DNA of 64,000 bases from Pseudomonas paralcaligenes (GCF_019655855.1 NZ_BPFX01000007.1:62001-126000), one strand, 5' to 3'. Shown: positions 38,002 to 47,168, numbered from the stretch's first letter. Notes: generated by a model from the sequence alone, not told the origin. Numbers and translations are program-made.

Positions 38002-38748
38002 ATGCCCCACATGACCTTGGATATCCAAGCCAAAAGAGATGCGCAGATATTTCTGGAAAATCTACAAAAATCCGACGCAGGTGAAATCGATAAGCTAATC
38101 GATTCGTACAGGTTTGGAAATGAGCCAGCCTGGCATAGATTTACCAAAGGCGCCTACAACCACCCAATTACCTGGTGGATAGGGCTGCTGCAGATTCAAA
38201 TGCAATTAGGCATTTGGGGACACACCAGGAAATCTCAAGCACAAATAGCAGCAAACCATTTATCCCAAACTTTAAATCTAGCAACAGACAACGCAACCAA
38301 AGATATCCTTTACAGGGTATTGGTTTACAATCTCAAATACCGAAAGGCAGACATACTAGGCCGACTTGCGGGTGGTGCATTCACGAACTATGCAAGCACC
38401 GGAGGAAAAATCGGCAATAGATCACTGCCTAAAAATGTAAGCAGGACAGTTAGCCTGTCAAATTTTTTGCTGGCGAGCTATGGAGCATCAATAAAGGCCG
38501 TAGCCACAGGTCAGAACAAAATAGAACATGTCATCCAGTCGATTCTCACCGGACACCCAAGCGGACCGACACCCTACCCAAGCACTCTCGACCATAAACT
38601 ATCTGAAGAAGAAATTGGCATATACAACAAAGTAGAAGACTCACTAATTGAAATCAATGCCCTGACTGCAATTTCATCCGCACCAACGCCCATAGCAGAG
38701 TTCTGCCTTCGCCCGGAAAACATTAATATAAAAGGGCTTTGCAAATGA
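38002..38748 (+). CDS. Orphan protein of low-GC hcp accessory module
   Basis: 248-aa protein without a signal peptide or recognised domain. The N-terminal two-thirds look helical and polar (DAQIFLENLQKSDAGEIDKL). Residues about 112-165 are Gly/Ser/hydrophobic (RLAGGAFTNYASTGGKIG, LSNFLLASYGASIKAV), and an acidic C-terminal part has LSEEEIGIYNKVEDS. ATG 38002 has AAGGA 7 nt upstream. AT-rich codons contrast with tagJ and tssBC. It overlaps the next gene by ATGA. Placement inside the T6SS operon suggests cargo or regulator. No homologue is recognised. Confidence 0.65.
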   Translation: MPHMTLDIQAKRDAQIFLENLQKSDAGEIDKLIDSYRFGNEPAWHRFTKGAYNHPITWWIGLLQIQMQLGIWGHTRKSQAQIAANHLSQTLNLATDNATKDILYRVLVYNLKYRKADILGRLAGGAFTNYASTGGKIGNRSLPKNVSRTVSLSNFLLASYGASIKAVATGQNKIEHVIQSILTGHPSGPTPYPSTLDHKLSEEEIGIYNKVEDSLIEINALTAISSAPTPIAEFCLRPENINIKGLCK

Positions 38749-38969
38749 AAAAATACATTCAAGGCTCATTAAAAATCATCTACACCCTTGCAGAGCAATT
38801 CGTATTCTACATCGCAATCATTACTGCACTCCTATACTGGATATCTTTTGGGAACGCATACATAGCAATATCAATTTTCATCTTAATTTGTATACTTTTC
38901 TGGGTGATACCCTCAGCACTAAAAAAGAAACATAGAACTCGAAACCATAAAGATAGCACTTTAAATTGA
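38745..38969 (+). CDS. Small membrane protein coupled to the orphan gene
   Basis: 74-aa protein with two hydrophobic segments at about residues 15-33 and 37-55 and a basic tail (LKKKHRTRNHKD). Its ATG overlaps the stop of the 248-aa orphan (ATGA), so translation is coupled. The AT-rich composition matches its partner. The arrangement of a cytosolic orphan followed by a small coupled membrane protein is that of an effector-immunity or toxin-antidote pair, but that is inference. No family is recognised. Confidence 0.6.
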   Translation: MKKYIQGSLKIIYTLAEQFVFYIAIITALLYWISFGNAYIAISIFILICILFWVIPSALKKKHRTRNHKDSTLN

Positions 38970-38998
38970 CACAATTCCATCCACTTCGCTCACCATCA

Positions 38999-39244
38999 AT
39001 GGCAGATGCGAAATCGGACGATATTTTTACCATGACCTTGATTGCAGCCCTTATATTCTTTCCCCTAGGACTACTTACCCTACTGACTCCTGCGCCATGT
39101 GCAAATAGGGTAAGCGCTTTCTACCGACGCTATCCACTGATACGTCATGCACCCACTTCTCAATTCACTTTGCATCCGAACTATGCTCGAGCATTTGGAC
39201 TGGCGTTATTAATGGCCGGCTCGACCCTGTTTGTATTGAATTGA
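38999..39244 (+). CDS. Small hydrophobic hypothetical protein
   Basis: 81-aa protein from an ATG at 38999 (a TTG at 38966 overlapping the previous stop is an alternative). Two hydrophobic segments, TLIAALIFFPLGLLTLL near residues 10-27 and ALLMAGSTLFVLN at the C-terminus, flank a basic loop YRRYPLIRH. There is no clear ribosome site for the ATG. It may be part of the low-GC accessory module or a remnant of it. Function unknown. Confidence 0.4.
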   Translation: MADAKSDDIFTMTLIAALIFFPLGLLTLLTPAPCANRVSAFYRRYPLIRHAPTSQFTLHPNYARAFGLALLMAGSTLFVLN

Positions 39245-39246
39245 GC

Positions 39247-39354
39247 GTGTCCAATGAAAGTAGCAAAGACAAAGCCAAAGATACGGAAGTTTACCGCATC
39301 AACATTCAATACTATGGCCTTGCCGAGTTCGGATGGAGGCCGACTCAGACATGA
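39247..39354 (+). pseudogene. Possible 35-codon gene remnant before tagJ
   Basis: A short open frame GTG-TGA encodes a polar peptide with KDKAKDTEVYRINIQYYGLA (first part) and ends GWRPTQT. It starts just after the stop of the previous small gene. It could be the tail of a deleted gene or a real small peptide; no ribosome site is convincing. Confidence 0.25.
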
Positions 39355-39459
39355 ATGGGATCAAACCCCTGGATATACGCGCATGCTCGCCATCATCCAG
39401 CCCTGATTGAACACACCAAATAAATCCGACTTCGGCACACCAGCCAAGGATAGGCATCG

Positions 39460-40263
39460 ATGAACCAGCCCATCAGCTCCACCCTGTTCCACACTCCGCT
39501 CGACGAGCAGGTCGCCCAGCTGACCCAGCAGATTCGTCGCGCGCCGGCGGACGCCAGGCTGCGTGTCCATTACGCGCAGTTGTGCATGGTGAAGGGTGAC
39601 TGGGAGCGCGCGGTCGCGCAGTTGCAGACCGTCGCGCAGCTCGATGCCAAGTGCATTCCCATGGCCCAGGCCTACCGCGAGGCCATTCGCTGCGAGCGCG
39701 CCCGCGAGCGGGTGTTCGCCGGGGAGCTGGAGGTCAAGAGCATCGGCCAGCCCAACGATTGGCTGCCGCTGCTGGCCCGGTCGCTGGCATGTCGCGCCGG
39801 CGGCGATGCGGTGCAGGCGGCCGAGTTGCACGCACAGGCGTTCGAGCAGGCCGGCGAGACGTCGTTCCTCATCGATGGCGAACAGGTCGAGTGGATTGCC
39901 GACGGCGACTCCAGGCTCGGCCCAGTCTGCGAACTCTTCCTCAACGGCCAGTACTACTGGCTGGCGTTCGAGAACATCCAGCGCCTGGAGATCGACGCGC
40001 CGACCGACCTGCGCGACCTGGTCTGGCTGCCCGCGCGGGTGACGCTGAGCAATGGCGGCCAGCACCCCGTGCTGCTGCCCGCCCGCTATCCCCTCAGCCA
40101 TGCCGAGGGCCAGGACGCGCTGGCCCTGGCCAGCCTGACCGAATGGCGCCCGCTCGGAGACGAGCTGTGGGCCGGCGTCGGGCAGCGCATGCTGGTCAGC
40201 CCGGCCGGCGAACATCCGCTGCTCGCCGTGCGCGAGCTGTCTTCCCTGGCCGGCCAGCCATGA
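39460..40263 (+). CDS. tagJ: T6SS accessory protein TagJ (ImpE family)
   Basis: 267-aa cytoplasmic protein of the ImpE/HsiE1 family, which binds TssB and links ClpV to the sheath in the systems that have it. The first 150 residues are helical TPR-like (LTQQIRRAPADARLRVHYAQ, CMVKGDWERAVAQLQTV). The rest holds the conserved FLIDGEQVEWIADGDSRLGP region and LPARYPLSH. AAGGA lies about 9 nt upstream of the ATG. It is coupled to tssE by ATGA. GC content returns to the high value of the core here. Confidence 0.9.
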   Translation: MNQPISSTLFHTPLDEQVAQLTQQIRRAPADARLRVHYAQLCMVKGDWERAVAQLQTVAQLDAKCIPMAQAYREAIRCERARERVFAGELEVKSIGQPNDWLPLLARSLACRAGGDAVQAAELHAQAFEQAGETSFLIDGEQVEWIADGDSRLGPVCELFLNGQYYWLAFENIQRLEIDAPTDLRDLVWLPARVTLSNGGQHPVLLPARYPLSHAEGQDALALASLTEWRPLGDELWAGVGQRMLVSPAGEHPLLAVRELSSLAGQP

Positions 40264-40772
40264 AACCGCACAGCGTACGCAGCAACCGGCTGATGCCGGC
40301 CCTGCTGGACCGCCTGACCGACCACGCGCCGCAGAGCAGCAGCGAGGCGCCCCACGAGCGGCTCATCAGCCGCTCCGACTTCCGCGAAAGCGTCCTGCGC
40401 GACCTGTCCTGGCTGCTCAACACGGTGAACGCGGAGTCGACCACCGACTTCGAGCAGGCCGAGCGCGCCCGCGTGTCGGTGGTCAACTTCGGCATCCCGG
40501 CGCTGTCCGGCCGCCAGCTGGCCGCCGCCGACTGGAAGGAGGTCGAGGCGACCCTGCGCACGGCCATCGCCACCTTCGAGCCGCGGATACTGCCGGAATC
40601 CCTGGAGATCCGCGTGCTGCCCCCGGTCGCCGGGCTGGCCTCGCGCAACCGCCTGTCCCTGGAAATCCGCGGCCAACTCTGGTCCGAGCCCTACCCCATG
40701 GAGCTGCTGCTGCGCTCCCACGTCGACCTGGAGTGCGGCCAGGTGTCCCTGGAAAACGTCGCGAGGTCATGA
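40260..40772 (+). CDS. tssE: T6SS baseplate protein TssE
   Basis: 170-aa gp25-like baseplate subunit. The family core FRESVLRDLSWLLNTVNAES (residues about 41-60) carries the LRDL-WLLN motif, and SVVNFGIPALSGR and AIATFEPRILPESLEI follow. It should join TssF/TssG in the wedge that starts sheath growth. Its ATG overlaps the tagJ stop by 4 bp, and tssF begins 2 bp after its stop, so the tagJ-tssE-tssF-tssG genes form one tightly packed unit. Confidence 0.95.
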   Translation: MKPHSVRSNRLMPALLDRLTDHAPQSSSEAPHERLISRSDFRESVLRDLSWLLNTVNAESTTDFEQAERARVSVVNFGIPALSGRQLAAADWKEVEATLRTAIATFEPRILPESLEIRVLPPVAGLASRNRLSLEIRGQLWSEPYPMELLLRSHVDLECGQVSLENVARS

Positions 40773-40773
40773 C

Positions 40774-42648
40774 ATGGATCCCAGGCTGCTGGACTACTAC
40801 AACAGCGAACTGGCCTACCTGCGCGAACTGGGTGCGGAGTTCGCCGGGCAGTATCCCAAGGTCGCGGCGCGGCTGGGCATGCGTGGCACGGAAGTGGCGG
40901 ACCCCTATGTAGAACGCCTGCTGGAAGGCTTCTGCTTCCTCACCGCGCGCATCCACCTGAAGATGGATGCCGAGTTCCCGCGCTTCTCCCAGCGCCTGCT
41001 GGAGGTGGTCTACCCCAACTACCTGGCGCCCACGCCGGCCATGTGCATCATCCAGTTCACGCCCGGCGAGATGAGCGGCAGCCAGGAGAACGGCTTCGTC
41101 ATCGAGCGCGGCACCCGGCTGAAGGAGCCCCTGCAGGGCGAGCGCAAGACCCAGTGCGAATTCCGCACCGCCCACGCCGTGGAGCTGTGGCCCCTGACCC
41201 TGGCCAGCGCCCGCTTCGAGGCTGCGCCCGCTGACATCCGCCTGCCCCGCGCCACGCTCGGCAGGACGGTCAAGTCGACCCTGCACCTACGCTTCGACTT
41301 CACCAGCGCCCACAACGGCCGGGCGCCGGGGCTCGACCGCCTGTCACTGCACCTGCGTGACAGCGGCCAGCTCGCCTCGCACCTGTACGAACTGCTCTGC
41401 GGCCACACCCTGGGCGTCGCCGTGCGCCCCGTCGATGCCAGTGGCTGCGGCTGGACGCTCCTGCCGGCGAGCGCGCTGCAGCCGGAGGGGCTGTCCGAGG
41501 AAGAATCGCTACTGCCCTACTCCGCCCGCGGCTTCCAAGGCTACCGGCTGCTCCACGAATACTTCGCGATGCCGGCGCGCTACCACTTCGTCGCCATCGA
41601 GGGGCTCGGCCCGGCGCTGGAACACAGCAGCGCCGCCAGCGGCTTCGAGGTGCTGATCCTGCTCGACCGCGATGCCAGCGAATACGAGACGCTGGTCGGC
41701 CCCGAGCACTTCGCCCTGTTCTGCACCCCGGCGGTGAACCTGATAGACATGCGCTCCGACCGGGTCCCGGTGGCGGACAACCGCAACGAGTTCCACGTGG
41801 TGCCGGACCGCGCCCGGCCGATGGACTACGAGGTGTACAGCGTCGCCCTGGCCGAGGGCTTCGGCCAGGACAACGCGGTGGAGGCCGAATTTCGCCCGTT
41901 CTACACCTGCGTCGCCCAGGATCGCAGTGAGCACGGCACCTACTTCTCCGTGCGCCGCGAACCGCGCCGCCCCTCCGACAGCACGCTGCGCAAGGGCGCG
42001 CGTACCACCTACATCGGCTCCGAGGTGTTCCTCAGCCTGGTCGACCGCAACGAAGCCCCCTACGCCGGCACCCTGCGCCAGCTGGGCGTGCAGATGACGG
42101 TCAGCAACCGCGACCTGCCCATGCTGATGTCGGTCGGCAGCAGCCAGGACCTGATTCCGCTCGGCTCGCTGCCGGTCTCCGCGGTGCGCATCATCGAGGG
42201 ACCGACCAAGCCACAGCCGGCGGCGCCCGAGGGCGAGCTGACCTGGCGCCTGATCAGCCAGCTGGGGCTCGGCTACCAGACCCTGACCGACCTGACGCCC
42301 GAACAGGGCGCCGAGGCCCTGCGCGAGCTGCTGACCCTGTACGGAGCCCTGGGCGACGCGGCCATCGCCCGCCAGGCGCGCGGCCTGCTCGGCGCCAGCC
42401 TGACGCCGGTCACCCGGCGCCTGCCCGGTCACGGCCCGCTGGCCTTCGGCCGTGGCGTCGCCATCGACCTGAAGGTCGACGAGGCCCAGTTTGCGGGCAG
42501 CAGCGCCTATCTGTTCGGCGCCGTGTTGGAGCGCTTCCTCGCTCGCCACGTCGGCCTCAACACCTTCATCGAAGTGCGCCTGGACAGCGCCCAGCGCGGC
42601 CGCATCGGCCAGTGGGCGCCGCGCTTCGGCACGAGGCCGGTGGCATGA
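40774..42648 (+). CDS. tssF: T6SS baseplate protein TssF
   Basis: 624-aa baseplate wedge protein (VasA/ImpG family). The start LLDYYNSELAYLRELGAEFA (residues 4-23) and PKVAARLGMRGTEVADPYVE are typical, as are EFPRFSQRLLEVVYPNYLAP and the C-terminal LGRGV-type FGRGVAIDLKVDE with VGLNTFIEVRL at the end. It pairs with TssG; two copies of TssF per TssG are known in other systems. It is coupled by ATGA to tssG. Confidence 0.96.
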   Translation: MDPRLLDYYNSELAYLRELGAEFAGQYPKVAARLGMRGTEVADPYVERLLEGFCFLTARIHLKMDAEFPRFSQRLLEVVYPNYLAPTPAMCIIQFTPGEMSGSQENGFVIERGTRLKEPLQGERKTQCEFRTAHAVELWPLTLASARFEAAPADIRLPRATLGRTVKSTLHLRFDFTSAHNGRAPGLDRLSLHLRDSGQLASHLYELLCGHTLGVAVRPVDASGCGWTLLPASALQPEGLSEEESLLPYSARGFQGYRLLHEYFAMPARYHFVAIEGLGPALEHSSAASGFEVLILLDRDASEYETLVGPEHFALFCTPAVNLIDMRSDRVPVADNRNEFHVVPDRARPMDYEVYSVALAEGFGQDNAVEAEFRPFYTCVAQDRSEHGTYFSVRREPRRPSDSTLRKGARTTYIGSEVFLSLVDRNEAPYAGTLRQLGVQMTVSNRDLPMLMSVGSSQDLIPLGSLPVSAVRIIEGPTKPQPAAPEGELTWRLISQLGLGYQTLTDLTPEQGAEALRELLTLYGALGDAAIARQARGLLGASLTPVTRRLPGHGPLAFGRGVAIDLKVDEAQFAGSSAYLFGAVLERFLARHVGLNTFIEVRLDSAQRGRIGQWAPRFGTRPVA

Positions 42649-43715
42649 CCGGCACCACCGACTTCTGGCAGCGGCTCGGCGAGCGGCCCTACGACTTCGA
42701 CCTGTTCGCCGCCCTGCGGCGCATCGAATCGCTGCACCCGCAGAGCCCGCGCCTGGGCCACTCGCAACGCCCGCAGCAGGACCCCATCCGCCTGGGCCAG
42801 GCGCCATCCACCTCCTTCGCCCCCGCCACCCTGGCCGGCCTGGACGAGCGCCGGGCGGCTGCCAAGCTGCGCATCTTCAGCTTCGGCCTGTTCGGGCCCA
42901 ACGGCCCGCTGCCGCTGGCCCTGACCGAATACGCGATGGAGCGCGCCAACCACCACGGCGACGAGACCCTGTCGGCCTTCGCCGACATCTTCCATCACCG
43001 GCTGATCCAGCTGTTCTACCGCGCCTGGGCCTCGGCCCAATCGACGGTGAGCCTGGACCGCGACCAGGACGACAGCTTCACCCGCCACGTGGCGAGCCTC
43101 GTCCACCACGGCCTCGAATCCCAGCGCGAGCGCGACTCGGTGCCCGACCACGCGCGCTGGAACCACGCCGGCCACCTGGTCCGCCAGGTGCGCAACGCGG
43201 AAGGGCTGGAGCGCATCCTGGCCAACTTCTTCCGCATGCCCGCGCGGATCGAGGAGTTCGCCCGGCACTGGCTGCCCCTGCCGGACGACCAGCGCACCCG
43301 TCTCGGCGGCGCGAGCAACGCCCAACTGGGCGTCGACGCCGTGGCCGGGCAGGCCGTGCCGGACCGTCAGCACCGCTTTCGCATCCGCCTGGGCGCCATG
43401 GGCCTGGCCGACTACGAGAACCTGCTGCCCACCGGCCGCGGCCATCGGCAGTTGCTCGACTGGGCGCGCAGCTACATCGGCATCGAATACGCCTGGGACG
43501 TGCGCCTGGTCCTGCGCGCCGCCGAAGTGCCGCGGGTATCGCTCGGCGGCGTTACCCGCCTGGGCTGGACCAGCTGGCTCGGCGCCAGCGCCGCCACGCA
43601 GGACCGCGACGACCTGGTCCTCGACCCCGAACACATCGCCGCCACTACCCATTCATACCGTCCGCAGCGAACCGCGGGCTCCCCTTCATCCGAACCAACG
43701 AGGTCCCATCCATGA
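42645..43715 (+). CDS. tssG: T6SS baseplate protein TssG
   Basis: 356-aa baseplate protein (VasB/ImpH). The signature FWQRLGERPYDFDLFAALRR lies near residues 7-26, followed by FGLFGPNGPLPLALTEYAME and FHHRLIQLFYRAWASAQ. I chose ATG 42645, which overlaps the tssF stop (ATGA); the frame's upstream ATG lies inside tssF. Its stop overlaps the ATG of the next gene by 4 bp. It completes the TssEFGK baseplate set. Confidence 0.95.
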   Translation: MTGTTDFWQRLGERPYDFDLFAALRRIESLHPQSPRLGHSQRPQQDPIRLGQAPSTSFAPATLAGLDERRAAAKLRIFSFGLFGPNGPLPLALTEYAMERANHHGDETLSAFADIFHHRLIQLFYRAWASAQSTVSLDRDQDDSFTRHVASLVHHGLESQRERDSVPDHARWNHAGHLVRQVRNAEGLERILANFFRMPARIEEFARHWLPLPDDQRTRLGGASNAQLGVDAVAGQAVPDRQHRFRIRLGAMGLADYENLLPTGRGHRQLLDWARSYIGIEYAWDVRLVLRAAEVPRVSLGGVTRLGWTSWLGASAATQDRDDLVLDPEHIAATTHSYRPQRTAGSPSSEPTRSHP

Positions 43716-44503
43716 ACCCCTTACGCATCCTCCACCGTCCCCTGCTCTGCGTGGCCCTGCTCGGCTTCACCCTGCCCGGCCACGCCAGCGTGGAGGCCGA
43801 CATGGCCTTCGCCCTGGACAGCATCTGGCGCATGGAGCGCCCCTCCGTGTCCCTGGCGAGCGAGTCCTTCACCAGCAAGGTCTCCAAGACGGGCACGACG
43901 TACCAGGCGAAGGTGAACAACTCGCCCGTCTACCTGATGACCGGCGAAGAGTCGGCCAGCGTCGAGTTCGGCCGCAAGCGCTTCCCCGCCACCGAGAGCC
44001 CGTGGGGCGCCCTGCCGCGCCTGGACATGGAGCACGCCCGCCTGCTGGAACTGAGCACCCCGAAGAAGCGCTACTTCGCCTTCGTCGGCCAGGGCAAGGG
44101 CCTGTTCTCGGTCGGCGACTGGCAGCGCTACAGCTTCCTCCACGTCGTCGACGTCACCGCGCGCCACGCCCCGGTGTACTACCCGCTGTTCTCCGACGCC
44201 TACCTGGGCGAGCGCGTGCTCGGCCGCCTACCGGGTTCCCCGGTGCTGAACTTCGCCCGCCTGGTGCCGTCGAGCTGGTCCTCGCGGAACGAGCCCAGCG
44301 CCTACGAGGTGTCCCTCTACGCCCTCAACCCCAAGGGCCCGGAGCGCGTCATAGAGGAAGGCCGTCCCCTCGCCTACTCGCTGCAGCGCCAGGGCGGCAC
44401 CTGGAAGATCGAGCGCATCCGCAAGACCCCGGTCACCGACGCCCAGGACCAGAACAAGCGCTCCTTCACCGCCCCGAACCTGACCGCCGTTTCGGCCCGC
44501 TGA
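43712..44503 (+). CDS. Exported protein of unknown function between tssG and clpV
   Basis: 263-aa protein with a signal peptide at residues 1-27 (LCVALLGFTLPGHA, then SVEADMAF). There is no lipobox. The mature region is mixed alpha/beta with KVSKTGTTYQAKVNNSPVYL (part), WGALPRLDMEHARLLELS, and DWQRYSFLHVVDVTARH. No known domain was recognised. It is translationally coupled to tssG by ATGA and followed by clpV 10 bp later, and its GC content and codons match the core genes. It therefore looks like a resident periplasmic component of this T6SS and not a late insert. Confidence 0.75.
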   Translation: MNPLRILHRPLLCVALLGFTLPGHASVEADMAFALDSIWRMERPSVSLASESFTSKVSKTGTTYQAKVNNSPVYLMTGEESASVEFGRKRFPATESPWGALPRLDMEHARLLELSTPKKRYFAFVGQGKGLFSVGDWQRYSFLHVVDVTARHAPVYYPLFSDAYLGERVLGRLPGSPVLNFARLVPSSWSSRNEPSAYEVSLYALNPKGPERVIEEGRPLAYSLQRQGGTWKIERIRKTPVTDAQDQNKRSFTAPNLTAVSAR

Positions 44504-44513
44504 GCAGACGACC

Positions 44514-47168
44514 ATGAGCAACATCAGCCGCGCCGCCCTGTTCGGCAAACTCAACCCGATCCTGTACAAAGCCATCGAGGGCGCCACCGTCTTCTGCAAG
44601 CTGCGCGGCAACCCCTACGTGGAGCTGGCGCACTGGCTGCACCAGCTGTTGCAGCTGAACGACAGCGACCTGCACCGGATCGTCCGCCACTACGAGCTGG
44701 ACGAGGCCCGCCTGAACAGCGACCTGGTGCGCGCGCTGGATCGCCTGCCGGCGGGCGCCACCGCCATCAGCGACCTCTCCGAGCACGTGGAAAACGCCGT
44801 CGAGCGCGGCTGGGTCTACGCGACGCTGCTGCTGCAGGAAGACCGGGTGCGCGGCGCCTCGCTGCTGCTCGGCATCCTCAAGACCACGCACCTGCGCAAC
44901 GTGCTGGCCACCGTCAGCCGGGAGCTGGCCAATCTCGACGCCGACGCCCTGACCCGCGACCTGCCACGCCTGCTGCGCGGCTCGCCAGAGGACGACCTGG
45001 CCGCCAGCGACGGCAGCCATGTGGGCGGCGAGCCGGGCGAGGCCAGCGGCGCCCTGGCGCCAAGCGGCAAGCAGGACGCCCTCAGCCGCTTCGCCGTCGA
45101 TCTCACCGCCCGGGCCGCCCAGGGCGAGATCGACCCGGTCACCGGGCGCGACGAGGAAATCCGCCAGATCACCGACATCCTCATCCGCCGCCGGCAGAAC
45201 AACCCCCTGCTGGCGGGCGAGGCCGGGGTCGGCAAGACCGCCGTGGCCGAGGGCTTCGCCCTGCGCCTGGCCAGTGGCGACGTACCACCGCAGCTGCGCG
45301 GCGTGTCGCTGCTGATGCTCGACATCGGCCTGCTGCAGGCCGGCGCCAGCATGAAGGGCGAGTTCGAACAGCGCCTGCGCCAGGTGATCGACGAAGTCCA
45401 GGCCAGCCCCAAACCCATCATCCTGTTCATCGACGAGATCCACACCCTGATCGGCGCCGGTGGCGCGGCGGGCACCGGTGACGCCGCCAACCTGCTGAAG
45501 CCCGCGCTGGCGCGCGGCACCCTGCGCACCATCGGTGCCACCACTTGGAGCGAATACCGCCGCTACATCGAGAAGGACCCGGCCCTCACCCGCCGCTTCC
45601 AGGTGATCCAGGTGGGCGAACCCGACGAGCCGGCGGCCATCGGCATGGTCCGTGGCATCGCCGGCGCGCTGGAAAAGCACCACCGGATTCAGGTCCTCGA
45701 CGAGGCCATCGCCGCGGCGGTGCGCCTGTCGCACCGCTACATCCCCGCCCGGCAGCTGCCGGACAAGGCCATCAGCCTGCTCGACACCGCCTGCGCGCGG
45801 GTCTCGGTCAGCCAGCACACGCTGCCCGCCGAGCTGGAGCAGTGCCAGCGGCGCATCGAGATGCTGGAGACGGAGCAGGCCATAATCGGGCGCGAAGGCG
45901 CCATCGGCCTGGACGTGGGCGAGCGCGAAGGCAAGTGCCTGGCGCAGCTGGATCAGGAACGCACCCGCCTGGCCCTGCTGCAAGGCCGCTGGGAAAGCGA
46001 ACGTAGCGTCGCCGAACGCCTGCTGGAAGTGCGTGAGCAACTGCGTGCGGGCGACCTGGCGGACAGCGAGCGCGCCACCCTGCTGGCCGAGCATGCCGGG
46101 CTGCAGTCCGAGCTGGCGACGCTGCAGGGCGACTCGCCGCTGATCCTGCCGGCCGTCGACGAGGCCGCCGTGGCCTCGGTGGTCGCCGACTGGACCGGCA
46201 TCCCGGTGGGACGCATGGTCCGCGACGAGATCGCCGCCGTGCTGGGCCTGGTGGACACCCTGGAGAAGCGGGTGATCGGCCAGCGCCACGGGCTCGAACT
46301 GATCGCCCGGCGTATCCAGACCGCCCGCGCGCACCTGGACAACCCGGACAAACCCATCGGCGTGTTCATGCTGGTCGGCCCCTCCGGCGTGGGCAAGACG
46401 GAAACCGCCCTCACCCTCGCCGAGACGCTCTACGGCGGCGAGCAGAACCTCATCACCATCAACATGAGCGAGTTCCAGGAGGCGCACACCGTCTCCAGCC
46501 TCAAGGGCGCGCCGCCGGGCTATGTCGGCTATGGCGAGGGCGGCCTGCTGACCGAGGCGGTCAGGCGCAAGCCCTACTCGGTGGTGCTGCTGGACGAAGT
46601 GGAAAAGGCCCACCCGGACGTGCACGAGCTGTTCTTCCAGGTGTTCGACAAGGGCTGGATGGAGGATGGCGAGGGACGCCAGATCGACTTCCGCAACACC
46701 GTGATCCTGCTCACCTCCAACGTCGGCACCGACCTGGTGATGAACCTGACCCGCGACCCGGAACTCGCCCCCGAGCCCGAGGCGCTGGCCACGGCCCTGC
46801 GCGAACCGCTGCTGCAGGTGTTCCCGCCGGCCTTCCTCGGCCGCCTGAACGTCATCCCCTACTACCCGCTCAGCGACGACACCCTGGCCAGCATCGTCCG
46901 CCTGCAGCTGGAGCGCATCCGCAAGCGCGTCGAGGAACGCCACGCCATCGCGTTCGCGTACAGCGACGCGGCGGTGGCGCTGGTCATCCGCCGCTGCACC
47001 GAGGTGGAATCGGGTGGACGGATGATCGACGCGATCCTCACCCAGACGGTGCTCCCGGTCATCAGCCGCCACTACCTGCAGAGCCTGGCCGACGGCGAGA
47101 AACTCGCCGATATCCGGCTCGACGCCAGCGAGGAGGATTTCGTCTACCACTTCGACGGGAAGCCATGA
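44514..47168 (+). CDS. clpV: T6SS sheath-disassembly ATPase ClpV (TssH)
   Basis: 884-aa Clp/Hsp100 AAA+ ATPase that recycles contracted TssBC sheath. An N-terminal Clp-N-type helical domain spans 1-150. AAA1 has Walker A GEAGVGKT near residues 236-243 and Walker B with LFIDEIHTLIGAGG. A coiled-coil middle domain follows (LDQERTRLALLQGRWESER region). AAA2 has Walker A GPSGVGKT near 622-629 and VVLLDEVEKAHPDVHELF. The AAA2 region contains GMVED-like WMEDGEGRQIDF typical of ClpV. It ends the core operon; a large inverted repeat follows. Confidence 0.96.
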   Translation: MSNISRAALFGKLNPILYKAIEGATVFCKLRGNPYVELAHWLHQLLQLNDSDLHRIVRHYELDEARLNSDLVRALDRLPAGATAISDLSEHVENAVERGWVYATLLLQEDRVRGASLLLGILKTTHLRNVLATVSRELANLDADALTRDLPRLLRGSPEDDLAASDGSHVGGEPGEASGALAPSGKQDALSRFAVDLTARAAQGEIDPVTGRDEEIRQITDILIRRRQNNPLLAGEAGVGKTAVAEGFALRLASGDVPPQLRGVSLLMLDIGLLQAGASMKGEFEQRLRQVIDEVQASPKPIILFIDEIHTLIGAGGAAGTGDAANLLKPALARGTLRTIGATTWSEYRRYIEKDPALTRRFQVIQVGEPDEPAAIGMVRGIAGALEKHHRIQVLDEAIAAAVRLSHRYIPARQLPDKAISLLDTACARVSVSQHTLPAELEQCQRRIEMLETEQAIIGREGAIGLDVGEREGKCLAQLDQERTRLALLQGRWESERSVAERLLEVREQLRAGDLADSERATLLAEHAGLQSELATLQGDSPLILPAVDEAAVASVVADWTGIPVGRMVRDEIAAVLGLVDTLEKRVIGQRHGLELIARRIQTARAHLDNPDKPIGVFMLVGPSGVGKTETALTLAETLYGGEQNLITINMSEFQEAHTVSSLKGAPPGYVGYGEGGLLTEAVRRKPYSVVLLDEVEKAHPDVHELFFQVFDKGWMEDGEGRQIDFRNTVILLTSNVGTDLVMNLTRDPELAPEPEALATALREPLLQVFPPAFLGRLNVIPYYPLSDDTLASIVRLQLERIRKRVEERHAIAFAYSDAAVALVIRRCTEVESGGRMIDAILTQTVLPVISRHYLQSLADGEKLADIRLDASEEDFVYHFDGKP

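Noticed and set aside
44466..47150. 894-codon open frame antisense to clpV
   Set aside because: Same GC shadow effect; the plus strand encodes an intact ClpV with all AAA+ motifs.
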